From: Rhodobacterales bacterium HKCCE2091
GTDB lineage: Bacteria; Pseudomonadota; Alphaproteobacteria; Rhodobacterales; Rhodobacteraceae
NCBI GenBank assembly: GCA_015689685.1
Contig: WVSL01000001.1
Coordinates: 124,001-188,000, forward strand
Reading direction: 5' to 3'
Length of the DNA: 64,000 bases
Under the pieces are notes generated by a model that worked only from the letters and a program-made list of their open reading frames with translations, was not told the DNA's origin and made no database searches. Positions 15,023-22,853 of this stretch are shown here, in pieces; position 1 is the stretch's first letter; each line of letters opens with the position of its first letter. The translations under genes and the position numbers were made by a program.

Positions 15023-16957
15023 TCAGCCGACGAGGCCGCCATCCTCTCGGCGGACGTAGACGATGGACGAGCGCGGGGTCGCGCCGCCGCCGTCCGGGAA
15101 GTCGCCGCCCGGGTGCTGGATGCCGACGAACATCGTCCGGCGGTCGGACGACCAGGTCAGGCCGGTGACCTCGGACCCGTTCGGGCCGGTCAGGAAGCGC
15201 GCGATCTCGCCCGTCACCGGATCGCCCGCGAGCATCTGGTTGTTGCCCATGCCCGCGAACTCGCCCTCGTTGGAGTCGTCGCCGTCGGTCTGGATCCAGA
15301 TGATCCCGGCGGAGTCGATCTGCATCCCGTCGGGCGAGTTGAACATGTTGCCCGCCGTGACGTTCCCGGATCCGGCATAGGCGCCTTCGCCGACCTCGGG
15401 GTTGCCGGCCATGACGTAGAGATCCCAGTCGAACGTGTCCGCGGCGTGGTCGTCGTCATGGGGCCGCCAGCGCACGATCTGACCGTACTCGTTGGTCGCG
15501 CGCGGGTTGGGCGCGTTCACCGCCATCTCGTCGCCGCCCGCGTTGGTGCGGATCGAGCCGTCGTCGTTGGTGGCCCCCCGGCGGGAGTTGTTGGTGAGGC
15601 AGCAATAGGCCTCGACCGCGGTCGGGTTGACGGCGATCCACTCCGGCCGGTCCATCGTCGTGGCCCCCACGGCCGAGGCCGCGGTACGGGTGAAGATGGC
15701 GATCATGGCCTCGTCCATACCGGTCGCTTCCGGCGTCAGGGCGACCCACTGGCCGGTCATGTCGTCGTTGAAGACGGCGGTGTAGAGCTGGCCTTCGGTC
15801 AGGAGACCGTCGGTGTCGCCACCCGGCGAGTAGGTTCCGGCGGAGACCCACCGGTACATGAACTCGCCGCGCTCGTCGTCGCCCATGTAGACGACCACGC
15901 GGCCATCCTGCGCCACGACCGAGGCCGCGTTCTCGTGCTTGAACCGGCCGAGCGCGGTGCGCTTGACCGGGGTCGAGGCCGGGTTTGCCGGGTCGATTTC
16001 GACGATGTAGCCGGCGCGGTGCGGCTCGTTCGGGTTCACCGACACGTCGAAGCGCGGGTCGTGGGCGTGGTAGTTGTAGTCGAACCCGGTCTCGTTGATG
16101 CCGTAGCGGGCGTAACCGGCGGCGATCACCTCGTCCGACGGCAACGCGCCGGTGGCGCCGAAGTATCCGTTGAAGTTTTCCTCGCAGGTCAGGTAGGTGC
16201 CCCAGGGCGTCCGGCCCGAGCCGCAGTTGTTGAATGTGCCGAGCGACTGGGTGCCGGTCGGGTCGGCCTCGGTCTGCAGGAGCGCGTGACCGGCGGCGGG
16301 ACCGTCGATCGTCATCGGCGTGTTGTGGTGGATGCGGCGGTTGAACGGGCTGTCGACGACAACCGACCAGCTGCCGTCGGCGGCCTCGGCGAGTTCCATC
16401 ACCGTGACGCCCTGCAGGTTCTGCAGCTTCAGCACGTCGTCGGCGGAGGCCGGAAGCTCGTCCTCGCCCAGGTGCGGCAGGTTGATGTCGTTGTTGGTGT
16501 ATTCGCTGTTCACCACGAGGATCTCGTGGCCGCCGACGTTGAAGATCTCCATGCCGTCGGTGTTCTCGCCGAACACGCGGTCGGACATGGCGACGGAGCC
16601 GCCGGTCTCGGACGACCAGTCGCCCTCGGCGTCGGAGAAGAGCGGATCGCCCCACCGCACGAGAACGTCCCAGCTATACCCCTCGGGGACGTGGACGGTG
16701 CCGTCGGTCTGGGCGTCGATCGGGCTGAAGGCGAAGCGGGACATGCCGCCATGCGCCTCGGCCAGCGCGGTCGAGCCCTTGAGGAAGGCGGTGCCCATCA
16801 CGGCCGCGCCGGAACCGAAGGCGAGCGTGCCACCCAGGAACCCGCGGCGGGAGATGGCGCGCTCGACGACACGGTCGAATTCCTGGACCTCGGGGCGCGG
16901 GAAATTCGCCTCGTCCCAGTCGTCGAAGGTCTGCGGCTTGGCGTCGATGTCTTTCAT
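15023..16957 (-). CDS. phoX: Tat-exported PhoX-type alkaline phosphatase
   Basis: A 644-residue protein. The N-terminus has a twin-arginine signal (SRRGF at residues 36-40, then a weakly hydrophobic stretch up to ALAEA), so it is exported folded. The rest matches PhoX (DUF839), a calcium- and iron-dependent phosphomonoesterase: TCEENFNGYFGATG, HAHDPRFDVSVNP, GRFKHENAASVV, VYMGDDERGEFMYRWVSA and WIQTDGDDSNEG. It frees phosphate from organic esters. ATG at 16957 is chosen because the Tat signal and a Pho-controlled promoter lie just upstream; the open frame continues further but would absorb the promoter. Regulation by PhoB is strongly suggested. Confidence 0.94.
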   Translation of the reverse strand: MKDIDAKPQTFDDWDEANFPRPEVQEFDRVVERAISRRGFLGGTLAFGSGAAVMGTAFLKGSTALAEAHGGMSRFAFSPIDAQTDGTVHVPEGYSWDVLVRWGDPLFSDAEGDWSSETGGSVAMSDRVFGENTDGMEIFNVGGHEILVVNSEYTNNDINLPHLGEDELPASADDVLKLQNLQGVTVMELAEAADGSWSVVVDSPFNRRIHHNTPMTIDGPAAGHALLQTEADPTGTQSLGTFNNCGSGRTPWGTYLTCEENFNGYFGATGALPSDEVIAAGYARYGINETGFDYNYHAHDPRFDVSVNPNEPHRAGYIVEIDPANPASTPVKRTALGRFKHENAASVVAQDGRVVVYMGDDERGEFMYRWVSAGTYSPGGDTDGLLTEGQLYTAVFNDDMTGQWVALTPEATGMDEAMIAIFTRTAASAVGATTMDRPEWIAVNPTAVEAYCCLTNNSRRGATNDDGSIRTNAGGDEMAVNAPNPRATNEYGQIVRWRPHDDDHAADTFDWDLYVMAGNPEVGEGAYAGSGNVTAGNMFNSPDGMQIDSAGIIWIQTDGDDSNEGEFAGMGNNQMLAGDPVTGEIARFLTGPNGSEVTGLTWSSDRRTMFVGIQHPGGDFPDGGGATPRSSIVYVRREDGGLVG

Positions 16958-17033
16958 CGCTGGCTTCCTGTCATTTTCATAGGTGGCACTCGCGCGCACG
17001 GGGACAGCCCCCGAAAGCGGCATCTGCGCCCGC

Positions 17034-17068
17034 AGGATAGGCCGGGGTCCATGACAGGGACGTGACAG
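17034..17068 (-). promoter_or_regulatory. Pho box and -10 element of phoX
   Basis: On the minus strand CTGTCAC-GTCC-CTGTCAT (17068 down to 17051) is two 7-bp half-sites 11 bp apart, an almost perfect Pho box. Eleven bases further on is TATCCT (17039-17034), a good -10. In PhoB-activated promoters the Pho box replaces the -35 at just this distance. It lies about 95 bases upstream of the phoX start and only 12 bases past the end of the neighbouring quinone oxidoreductase gene. Confidence 0.9.
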
Positions 17069-17079
17069 GCGGGTGAAGG

Positions 17080-18072
17080 TTATTCGCCGCCGCGCACGGA
17101 CAGGACGATCTTGCCGATATGGGCGGAGCTTTCCATCCGCGCGTGGGCGTCCGCGGCGCGTTCGAGCGGGAACACCTGCTCCATCACCGGCGCGATCCGC
17201 CCCGCCGACAGGAGCGGCCAGACATGGGTCCGAAGCTCCTCCGCGATGGCGGCCTTCGCCGTGTCGGATTGCGGCCTGAGGGTGGAACCGGTGATGGTCT
17301 GCCGCCGCATCATCAGGGGCGCGAAGTTGATCTCGGCCACCGGTCCCTGCAGGAACGCGATCTGCACCAGCCGCCCGTCCTCGGCCAGGCATTTCAGGTT
17401 CCGGGCGATGTAGTCGCCGCCGACCATGTCGAGGATCAGGTCGGCCCCGCCCTCGGCGCGCAGCACATCGACGAAATCCTCGTCGCGGTAGTTGATCGCG
17501 CGCTCCGCGCCGAGCCGTTCGCAGGCCGCGCACTTGTCGGCGGAGCCCGCAGTGGCGAAGACACGCGCGCCCATGACGCGGGCAAGCTGGATCGCTGTGG
17601 TGCCGATCCCCGACGACCCGCCGTGAACGAGGAAGCGTTCGCCCGCCCGCAGCCGGCCGCGCATGAACACGTTCGACCAGACCGTGAAGTGGGTTTCGCA
17701 GATCGCCGCCGCCTCGGCCATCGACAGGCCCTCGGGCACGGCGAGCGCGTGGTCCTGGTGGGTCAGCGCGTATTCCGCGTATCCGCCGCCGGGCAGGAGC
17801 GCGCAGACCGCGTCGCCGACCTTCCACCGGGCGACGCCCGGGCCGACCGCGGCGACGGTCCCCGCGGCCTCCAGCCCCGGCAGTTCGGACGCGCCCTTCG
17901 GCGGGGCGTAGTTGCCCGCGCGTTGCAAGGCGTCGGGGCGGTTCACCCCGGCATGGTCCACCGCGATCAGGATCTGGCCCGCGCCCGGTTCCGGCACCGG
18001 GCGCTCCGCCGGCACCAGCACCTCGGGCCCGCCGGGTTCGGAGATCTCGACGACGCGCATTGATCCGGACAT
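17080..18072 (-). CDS. NAD(P)H:quinone oxidoreductase, zinc-free MDR family
   Basis: A 330-residue medium-chain dehydrogenase/reductase. The N-terminal GroES-like half (AVDHAGVNRPDALQRAGNY, GLEAAGTVAAVGPGV) lacks the zinc ligands of alcohol dehydrogenases. The Rossmann half has the NADPH loop HGGSSGIGTTAIQLARVMGA. The segment with NYAPPKGASELPGLEA places it near the PIG3/QorA-type quinone reductases, which make one-electron or two-electron reductions of quinones. ATG at 18072 or the internal ATG at 18060 could start it. phoX lies downstream but has its own promoter. Confidence 0.9.
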   Translation of the reverse strand: MSGSMRVVEISEPGGPEVLVPAERPVPEPGAGQILIAVDHAGVNRPDALQRAGNYAPPKGASELPGLEAAGTVAAVGPGVARWKVGDAVCALLPGGGYAEYALTHQDHALAVPEGLSMAEAAAICETHFTVWSNVFMRGRLRAGERFLVHGGSSGIGTTAIQLARVMGARVFATAGSADKCAACERLGAERAINYRDEDFVDVLRAEGGADLILDMVGGDYIARNLKCLAEDGRLVQIAFLQGPVAEINFAPLMMRRQTITGSTLRPQSDTAKAAIAEELRTHVWPLLSAGRIAPVMEQVFPLERAADAHARMESSAHIGKIVLSVRGGE

Positions 18073-18359
18073 GTGGCGGCTCCCCTTCGGTTCGGGTCTG
18101 CGTAGCAGGCGGACGGCGGCAAGGGAACCGGGGGGCGGGGTCGGGCGGGGTGCTTGGAGTAGAGACTGAACCGGTCTTCGCTCAATGCGGAAGAGCGGAC
18201 CGGTCGGGGCCGGCAGCTACTCCTGACCCTGAAAGATGAACCGCTGTAACCTCCCGGTTGGATCGCTGCCTGGCGGCCCGACCACGCGCGGCTCGTTGCC
18301 CGGCTCGGGGCGTGCCGTTCGCTGCAAAGACACCCGGCTCCGCGCCCGACCCTGCCACT
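18073..18359. other. Gap with a nested hairpin, no supported gene
   Basis: This 287-base gap between coq9 and the quinone oxidoreductase gene holds a nested inverted repeat. The outer arms GGAGTAG (18156-18162) and CTACTCC (18217-18223) enclose ACCGGTC (18170-18176) paired with GACCGGT (18198-18204), extended by CGCTC/GAGCG (18179-18183 and 18193-18197). It could be a terminator, a structured leader or an sRNA. Nothing else is recognisable, and the base 18230-18359 shows no codon pattern I trust. Confidence 0.5.
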
Positions 18360-19064
18360 CTAGCCGCGCGGCGCGTCCTCCGGCCCCATCGTCCACCGCC
18401 CCGGCAGGTCCACGTCCGGCATCCGCATCGGCGCGCGGACATGGGACAGGAGCCAGTTCGGCCCGGCCAGAAGCGGCTTCAGCAGCCTGGATTCATTCAC
18501 CTGCGCCTTCAGCTTCTCGATCTGCATCACGTCGTCGATCCGGCGGTCGAGGAAGGCCCAGGTCGCGGCGTGGCCTTCGGACTGGTCGCCGAGCCAGTAG
18601 AGCAGCGTGGAGGAGATCACGCCCGAAAGCGTCATCCGCTTGGTGTACCAGTTGTAGTCCTCGGACGTGTCGCCGAGCGCGGTCCAGATCGTGTCGGCGG
18701 TTTCCCACAGCGCCTTCGCGCCGTCGGGCGCGTGGATCGGCAGGGCATAAAGCGTCATGCCCCTGCGCACGGCCTCCCGGTGCGGCTCCGCGATCTCCAG
18801 CCGCTTGCGGACGGCATGGGCGATGCGGTCGCGGAACCGCATGCCGGACAGGTCGGCCCCGGAAAGCGCGGCCTTCAGCTCCGCGTCACCGCGGGCGTGG
18901 AAGGCGCGGGCGAGGTCGATGCCGCCGCGCGGGAACATCGCCTGCGCCGCCGCCGGGTCCGTCCCGGTATCGGCGGCGGCGGCCTTCAGGGTGGCCTGCG
19001 ACCAGCCGTCGAAGGGCACGTGCGCCAGCGCCGCGTCGAGCAGGTCGTCTTTCGGATCGGACAT
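18360..19064 (-). CDS. COQ9-family ubiquinone biosynthesis protein
   Basis: A 234-residue protein with the TetR-like fold of COQ9: an N-terminal helical part (LDAALAHVPFDGWSQATLKA, then AAADTGTDPAAAQAMFPRGG) and the lipid-binding half with ALWETADTIWTALGDTSEDYNWYTKR and LYWLGDQSEGHAATWAFLDR. COQ9 presents quinone precursors to the hydroxylase COQ7 in mitochondria and alphaproteobacteria. ATG at 19064 starts the conserved MSDPKDDLLDAAL; a longer opening adds 13 residues without support. It is divergent from rpsU. Confidence 0.9.
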   Translation of the reverse strand: MSDPKDDLLDAALAHVPFDGWSQATLKAAAADTGTDPAAAQAMFPRGGIDLARAFHARGDAELKAALSGADLSGMRFRDRIAHAVRKRLEIAEPHREAVRRGMTLYALPIHAPDGAKALWETADTIWTALGDTSEDYNWYTKRMTLSGVISSTLLYWLGDQSEGHAATWAFLDRRIDDVMQIEKLKAQVNESRLLKPLLAGPNWLLSHVRAPMRMPDVDLPGRWTMGPEDAPRG

Positions 19065-19163
19065 GATGAGCCTCGTTCTCGAATCCCGGACGGTGCTGGA
19101 CATGTAGGGCGGCCCTTGCTATAGGGCCACCTCCTGCAAACCCTTGCAACTCAAACTTAGGAA

Positions 19164-19175
19164 GGTGGTGACACC
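19164..19175 (+). promoter_or_regulatory. Small hairpin at the rpsU ribosome-binding site
   Basis: The bases just before rpsU read AGGAAGGTGGTGACACC. GGTG (19164-19167) can pair with CACC (19172-19175) around GTGA, directly behind the AGGAAGG Shine-Dalgarno and 4 bases before the ATG. The fold may tune initiation or host autoregulation by S21. Confidence 0.4.
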
Positions 19176-19179
19176 CAAC

Positions 19180-19386
19180 ATGCAGGTCAGCGTTCGCGAC
19201 AACAATGTCGACCAGGCACTCCGCGCCCTGAAGAAGAAGCTTCAGCGCGAAGGCGTTTTCCGTGAGATGAAGCTCAAGCAGCACTACGAGAAACCGTCGG
19301 AGAAGAAGGCGCGCGAAAAGGCGGAAGCGATCCGTCGGGCGCGCAAGCTCGCGCGCAAGAAGGCGCAGCGCGAAGGGCTTCTCTGA
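19180..19386 (+). CDS. rpsU: 30S ribosomal protein S21
   Basis: A 68-residue very basic protein beginning [20 protein letters not shown], the canonical S21 start, with the long lysine/arginine-rich C-terminal helix ([20 protein letters not shown]) usual in alphaproteobacteria. S21 sits on the 30S platform near the anti-Shine-Dalgarno and helps initiation. An in-frame ATG at 19144 would add 12 residues before the universally conserved methionine and is rejected; AGGAAGG precedes the chosen start. It is monocistronic, closed by a strong terminator at 19443. Confidence 0.98.
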   Translation: MQVSVRDNNVDQALRALKKKLQREGVFREMKLKQHYEKPSEKKAREKAEAIRRARKLARKKAQREGLL

Positions 19387-19442
19387 GAGCCGCGACATCG
19401 TGCGAACCCCGCGGCCTCCGGGTCCGGGACGAAAGAAAGCAG

Positions 19443-19478
19443 AACCCCCGCGCCGACCGGCCGGGGGTTTCGTTTTTT
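19443..19478 (+). terminator. Intrinsic terminator of rpsU
   Basis: AACCCCCG (19443-19450) pairs perfectly with CGGGGGTT (19462-19469), followed by TTTCGTTTTTT. A strong GC stem and a real U-tract make this the clearest Rho-independent terminator in the window, 56 bases after the rpsU stop. Confidence 0.92.
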
Positions 19479-19521
19479 CCGGCCCCGCGCGGTCTTGCGG
19501 ACCGGCCGGAGCGGGGATTAT

Positions 19522-19534
19522 TATACGCTGTATA
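19522..19534. promoter_or_regulatory. Putative TetR-type operator/promoter
   Basis: TATAC-GCT-GTATA is a perfect inverted repeat set in an A+T-rich island (ATTATTATACGCTGTATATT), 22 bases before the DHFR-like gene. It doubles as -10-like sequence. The operon it would control ends with a TetR regulator, so autoregulation through this site is likely. Confidence 0.6.
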
Positions 19535-19556
19535 TTTATTCCCCGAGGGCCGACCC

Positions 19557-20093
19557 ATGCCAAGCTGCCACGTCTTCATCGCCACCAGCATCGACGGGCT
19601 CATCGCGCGCGAGGACGACGACATCGACTGGCTGCACCTGCCGGGGGCCGAGGCCGAGGATCACGGCTACGACGCCTTCATCGCGGGGATCGACGCCATC
19701 GTCATGGGCCGGGGCAGTTTCGACAAGGTGGTGACGTTCGACCCCTGGCCCTACCCGCTGCCGGTCGTCGTGCTGTCGGCCACGATGACCGACGCGGACA
19801 TTCCGGACCGGCTGGCCGGGCGCGTCTCGGTGCTCGACCTGCCGCCCTGGGAGGTGGTCGCGCATTGCGCGGCGCGGGGCTGGAACCGGCTTTACGTCGA
19901 TGGCGGGCGGGTGATCCAGTCGTTCCTGCGGGCGGGGCTGATCGTCGACATCGTGCTCACCTGCATCCCGGTGATCCTGGGCGCGGGGAAACCGCTCTTC
20001 GGCGCACTCGACCGCGACATCCCGCTCGATCACCTCGAAACCCGCGCCTTCCCCTCAGGCCTGACCCAGAGCAGTTACCGGGTCCGGCGGTGA
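19557..20093 (+). CDS. Dihydrofolate reductase family protein (RibD C-terminal type)
   Basis: A 178-residue protein of the DHFR/RibD_C superfamily: CHVFIATSIDGLIAREDDDI, then the NADPH segment FIAGIDAIVMGRGSFDKV, YVDGGRVIQSFLRAGLID-like region and the end PVILGAGKPLFGAL. These are usually NADPH-dependent reductases of unknown substrate rather than folate enzymes. It is the first gene of a two-gene operon with a TetR regulator, overlapping it by 4 bases (GTGA). A palindromic site in its promoter suggests repression by that TetR. Confidence 0.9.
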   Translation: MPSCHVFIATSIDGLIAREDDDIDWLHLPGAEAEDHGYDAFIAGIDAIVMGRGSFDKVVTFDPWPYPLPVVVLSATMTDADIPDRLAGRVSVLDLPPWEVVAHCAARGWNRLYVDGGRVIQSFLRAGLIVDIVLTCIPVILGAGKPLFGALDRDIPLDHLETRAFPSGLTQSSYRVRR

Positions 20094-20686
20094 GCGCGAA
20101 GCGGCCGGGGCGGCCGGCGGGCGGGGCGGCGGTCGCGATCTCGCGGGACGACATCCTGGACGCGGGGCTCGCGATCCTGCGCGACGAGGGCCACCGGGGC
20201 CTGACCATGCGCGCGCTGTCCCGCGCGCTCGGCGTGACGCCGATGGCGCTCTACCACCATGTCGGCGCGCGGGACGAGCTCGTGGGGCTCCTGGCGAAAC
20301 GGGTGTTCGAGGGCATCGCCACGCCCCCGGGCGGCGACCCCGCCGCGACCATCGCCGCGCTGGTGACCCGCTACGCCGAACGCGCCACCGCGCATTCGGA
20401 ACTGGTGCTGACGGTGTTCCGCACCCCGTCGGCGATGGACGGCCCGTTGCAGGAAATCACAGAGGCGCTGCGCGGCGCGCTGGCCGATACCGGGCTGGAC
20501 CGGCAAGGGGCGGAGGACTGGCTGGCGCTGTTCGTCGATTACGCCCACGGTTTCACCCTGTCGGGGGCCGCCGATCCCGGCACGGAGGGCGAGGCGGAGG
20601 CCTGGCGCAGCTTCGGCGCCAACCTCGACCGTCTGCTGGCCATGCTGAAGGCGGAAACCGGCGGCCATGACCGCCGGTTGCCGTGA
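20090..20686 (+). CDS. TetR-family transcriptional regulator
   Basis: A 198-residue regulator starting at GTG 20090 inside the stop of the upstream gene. The N-terminal DNA-binding domain is clear (ISRDDILDAGLAILRDEGHR, then LTMRALSRALGVTPMALYHH), and the helical C-terminal domain of the TetR_C type should bind a small hydrophobic ligand. It probably represses its own operon through the palindrome at 19522-19534. The inducer is unknown. Confidence 0.92.
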   Translation: MSAKRPGRPAGGAAVAISRDDILDAGLAILRDEGHRGLTMRALSRALGVTPMALYHHVGARDELVGLLAKRVFEGIATPPGGDPAATIAALVTRYAERATAHSELVLTVFRTPSAMDGPLQEITEALRGALADTGLDRQGAEDWLALFVDYAHGFTLSGAADPGTEGEAEAWRSFGANLDRLLAMLKAETGGHDRRLP

Positions 20687-20693
20687 ACCCGCG

Positions 20694-21335
20694 TCAGTTC
20701 CCGCCCGGCGCCTGCGCCCGGATCTGTTCCATCCGCGCCTGCCGTTGCAGGACTTCGAGGTTGTCGTCGCTGTCGTCGTCGTAGACTCGCGAGGTGCGGA
20801 CGCCCGGGATCTGCTCGAACTGTTCCATCAGCGCCTTGGGGAACCAGGTCGAGCGGATGTTGCCGAAGCCCGGCGTGTTGCCGAGGATGTTGGACACCGA
20901 CTGCGCGCACTGGGCCGAGGGCACGGCGCCGTATTGCTGGACCGCGACGATCAGCGCCTCGGCCGTGGCCGGGCTGACCTCGAGTTCCTGCACGACGACG
21001 TGGTAGGTCTCGCGCGCGTGGTAATCCATGTAGAAGTCGAAATAGACCGGCGACATCCCGAACAGCACGTCGTTGCGTTCGGGGATGTTCGGGTGGTGCC
21101 ACGACCCCGCCGGGTCGAAGATGATCCGCTGCGACCCGTCGATCACCAGCGAGGAATGCCCGCCCGCGCCGCTGCCGTTGTGAATCATGGTCAGCAGCGT
21201 AACCGTCGGCGCGCCGCCCGGAACGTAGGCCGAGCGGGCGACGAAATCGTCCGGCGCCCAGACCGACTCGGCCCCGCAGCCCGCGAGCAGTAGGGTCAGG
21301 CCGAGCGTCCCGGCCAGCCGTCGAAGGAACTTCAT
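20694..21335 (-). CDS. Lipoprotein of unknown function
   Basis: A 213-residue predicted lipoprotein: a hydrophobic signal with the lipobox LLLAGC (lipidated Cys20), followed by a mature domain of about 190 residues. It has features such as TMIHNGSGAGGHSSLVIDGS and DFYMDYHARETYHVVVQELE, with a conserved-looking histidine and an internal cysteine (SAQCAQS), which recall NlpC/P60-like or LRAT-like papain folds that carry a His-Gly-Ser/Cys pattern. I would not assign activity. It overlaps the end of the oxidase subunit IV gene by 4 bases, so the two are translationally coupled. Confidence 0.8.
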   Translation of the reverse strand: MKFLRRLAGTLGLTLLLAGCGAESVWAPDDFVARSAYVPGGAPTVTLLTMIHNGSGAGGHSSLVIDGSQRIIFDPAGSWHHPNIPERNDVLFGMSPVYFDFYMDYHARETYHVVVQELEVSPATAEALIVAVQQYGAVPSAQCAQSVSNILGNTPGFGNIRSTWFPKALMEQFEQIPGVRTSRVYDDDSDDNLEVLQRQARMEQIRAQAPGGN

Positions 21336-21472
21336 CGCGCGTAGATCGCCAGGAACACGACGATCACGATGCAGACGATGGCACCGCGGACGACCCAACG
21401 CATGAAGCCATCGAAGGTCTTTTCCTGCTCGGTGATGTCCATTTCGCCGGGCTTGAAGGACTGGTCGGCCAT
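21332..21472 (-). CDS. aa3-type cytochrome c oxidase subunit IV
   Basis: A 46-residue protein, easy to miss by length. It reads MADQSFKPGEMDITEQEKTF up to a single transmembrane helix (GAIVCIVIVVFLAIYAR). The MDI..QEKTF block before one helix is the hallmark of bacterial aa3-type oxidase subunit IV, the small single-helix subunit known from Paracoccus and Rhodobacter. It sits away from the other oxidase genes, which are not in the window, and overlaps the lipoprotein gene start (ATGA). Confidence 0.9.
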   Translation of the reverse strand: MADQSFKPGEMDITEQEKTFDGFMRWVVRGAIVCIVIVVFLAIYAR

Positions 21473-21594
21473 GAAAGTCTAGCTCCGTTCGAGGCACTGT
21501 CGGGGCCGGGATACCGCATTCGCCGCGGGGAGTCATCCCGCCCGGGCCGGTGCGTCGGCCGGTCGCGGCGCGGCTGTTGTATCGCGGCCATGCC

Positions 21595-22626
21595 TCAGGC
21601 GAGACGCCAGAGCCAGGCCCCGTCTTCGCGCCGTTCCCGCACCGCCTCGCCGCGCAGGTACAGGTGGTTGACGTGCGCCACCGCCTCGCCGAGCGCGAGC
21701 CCGAAGGCGCTTTCGTCGATCTCGCGGCCGAAGAGCGGGCGGAAGCAGTCGACCGCCGTTCGCGGCTCGGCCAGGTGCGCGCGCAGGCGGTCCAGCGCCT
21801 CGACGTGGTTGTCGATCATCTGCACGAGCCGCGCGGGCAGGCCCCGGAAGGGCAGCTTGTGGCCCGGCAGCACGAGCTGGTCGGGCTCCGCCGCCGGCAA
21901 GAGCGCGCGGCAACTGTCCATCCAGGCCCCGACCGGGTCGTCGAGCGGCTCGTTGGGGTAGACGCCGAGATTGGGCGAGATCGACGGCAGAAGCTGGTCG
22001 CCGCCGATCACCAGCGGCTCGCCCCGCGCCCAGAACGTCAGGTGTTCGGGCGCGTGGCCGTGGCCGGTCAGCACGTCCCACGTCCGCCCGCCGGCCTCGA
22101 TCGTGTCGCCCGCGGCGATGCGCCGGTATCCGGCCGGGATCGGCGCGACGATATCGGCGAAGTTGAACGGCCGCTCCTGCGCCCGTTTCTCCAGCATCCC
22201 GGGCGCCATGCCCGCACCGCGCCAGAAGTCGAGCGAGCGTTCCGAGGGCAGCGCCTCCTCGTCCAGCACCAGCATCCGGGTCATCAGGTAGGCCGTGCGC
22301 GAGGTCCAGAGCTCCGCGCCGCGGTCGATGAACATGCCGGCGAGCCCGATGTGGTCGGGGTGATGGTGCGTCACGATCACCCGCGTGACCGGCTTGCCCG
22401 CCATCGGCCCGGACAGGAGCGCCTCCCACGCTTCGCGGCAGCGTTTCCAGTCGAGCCCGGTATCGACCACCGTCCAGCCGTCGCCGTCGTCGAGCGCGAA
22501 GACGTTGACGTGGTCGAGCCGCATCGGCAGCGGCAGCCGGCACCAGAGCACGCCGTCGGCGATCTCGGCGGCGGTGCCGGGTTCCGGCGGTTCGGTCAGG
22601 GGGAATGACAGGCCGCCGTCAGGCAT
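21595..22626 (-). CDS. MBL-fold metallo-hydrolase
   Basis: A 343-residue beta-lactamase-fold protein. The metal-binding motif is THHHPDHIGLAGMFIDRGAE, followed by the aspartate/histidine ligands in LTGHGHAPEHL and VIGGDQLLPSIS, and LVLPGHKLPFRGL. The extra C-terminal helical domain of about 100 residues resembles that of LACTB2-like or glyoxalase-II-like hydrolases. It may act on a thioester, given the acyl-CoA dehydrogenase gene upstream, but the substrate is inferred only from that neighbour. It overlaps the preceding small gene by 8 bases. Confidence 0.88.
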   Translation of the reverse strand: MPDGGLSFPLTEPPEPGTAAEIADGVLWCRLPLPMRLDHVNVFALDDGDGWTVVDTGLDWKRCREAWEALLSGPMAGKPVTRVIVTHHHPDHIGLAGMFIDRGAELWTSRTAYLMTRMLVLDEEALPSERSLDFWRGAGMAPGMLEKRAQERPFNFADIVAPIPAGYRRIAAGDTIEAGGRTWDVLTGHGHAPEHLTFWARGEPLVIGGDQLLPSISPNLGVYPNEPLDDPVGAWMDSCRALLPAAEPDQLVLPGHKLPFRGLPARLVQMIDNHVEALDRLRAHLAEPRTAVDCFRPLFGREIDESAFGLALGEAVAHVNHLYLRGEAVRERREDGAWLWRLA

Positions 22627-22849
22627 TGCGCTTGTGACCCTTCGCCAGCTTCTCGTTGCCGCGGCGGTAGTTGCCGGTGACCCGCGCCAGCGCCGCCTGC
22701 AACGCGGCCTCGTCGCCGCGGTCGGCCAGCGCGATCAGCTTCGCCGCCTGCGCCCCGCGCAGCGTCGCCGCCGCGCGGCCGTGGTGGCTGACGGCGACCG
22801 AGCCGTCCTTGCGCCGTTCCATCGTGAAGCCCTCGGGGTCCGCCATCAC
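22619..22849 (-). CDS. Small conserved-looking protein of unknown function
   Basis: A 76-residue protein (75 if the second ATG at 22846 is used). The start MMADPEGFTMERRKDGSVAV, a middle helix-rich segment (AAKLIALADRGDEAALQAAL) and a basic tail (NEKLAKGHKRNA) suggest a small soluble, perhaps nucleic-acid-binding, protein. It is wedged between the acyl-CoA dehydrogenase and the MBL hydrolase and overlaps the latter by 8 bases, so it is certainly translated as part of that operon if real. Confidence 0.7.
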   Translation of the reverse strand: MMADPEGFTMERRKDGSVAVSHHGRAAATLRGAQAAKLIALADRGDEAALQAALARVTGNYRRGNEKLAKGHKRNA

Positions 22850-22853
22850 GCCA

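Noticed and set aside
16958-17827. An N-terminal extension of PhoX through the promoter and into the quinone oxidoreductase gene
   Set aside because: It would swallow the Pho box and place the Tat signal about 290 residues inside the protein. The added residues are a frame-shifted reading of the oxidoreductase.
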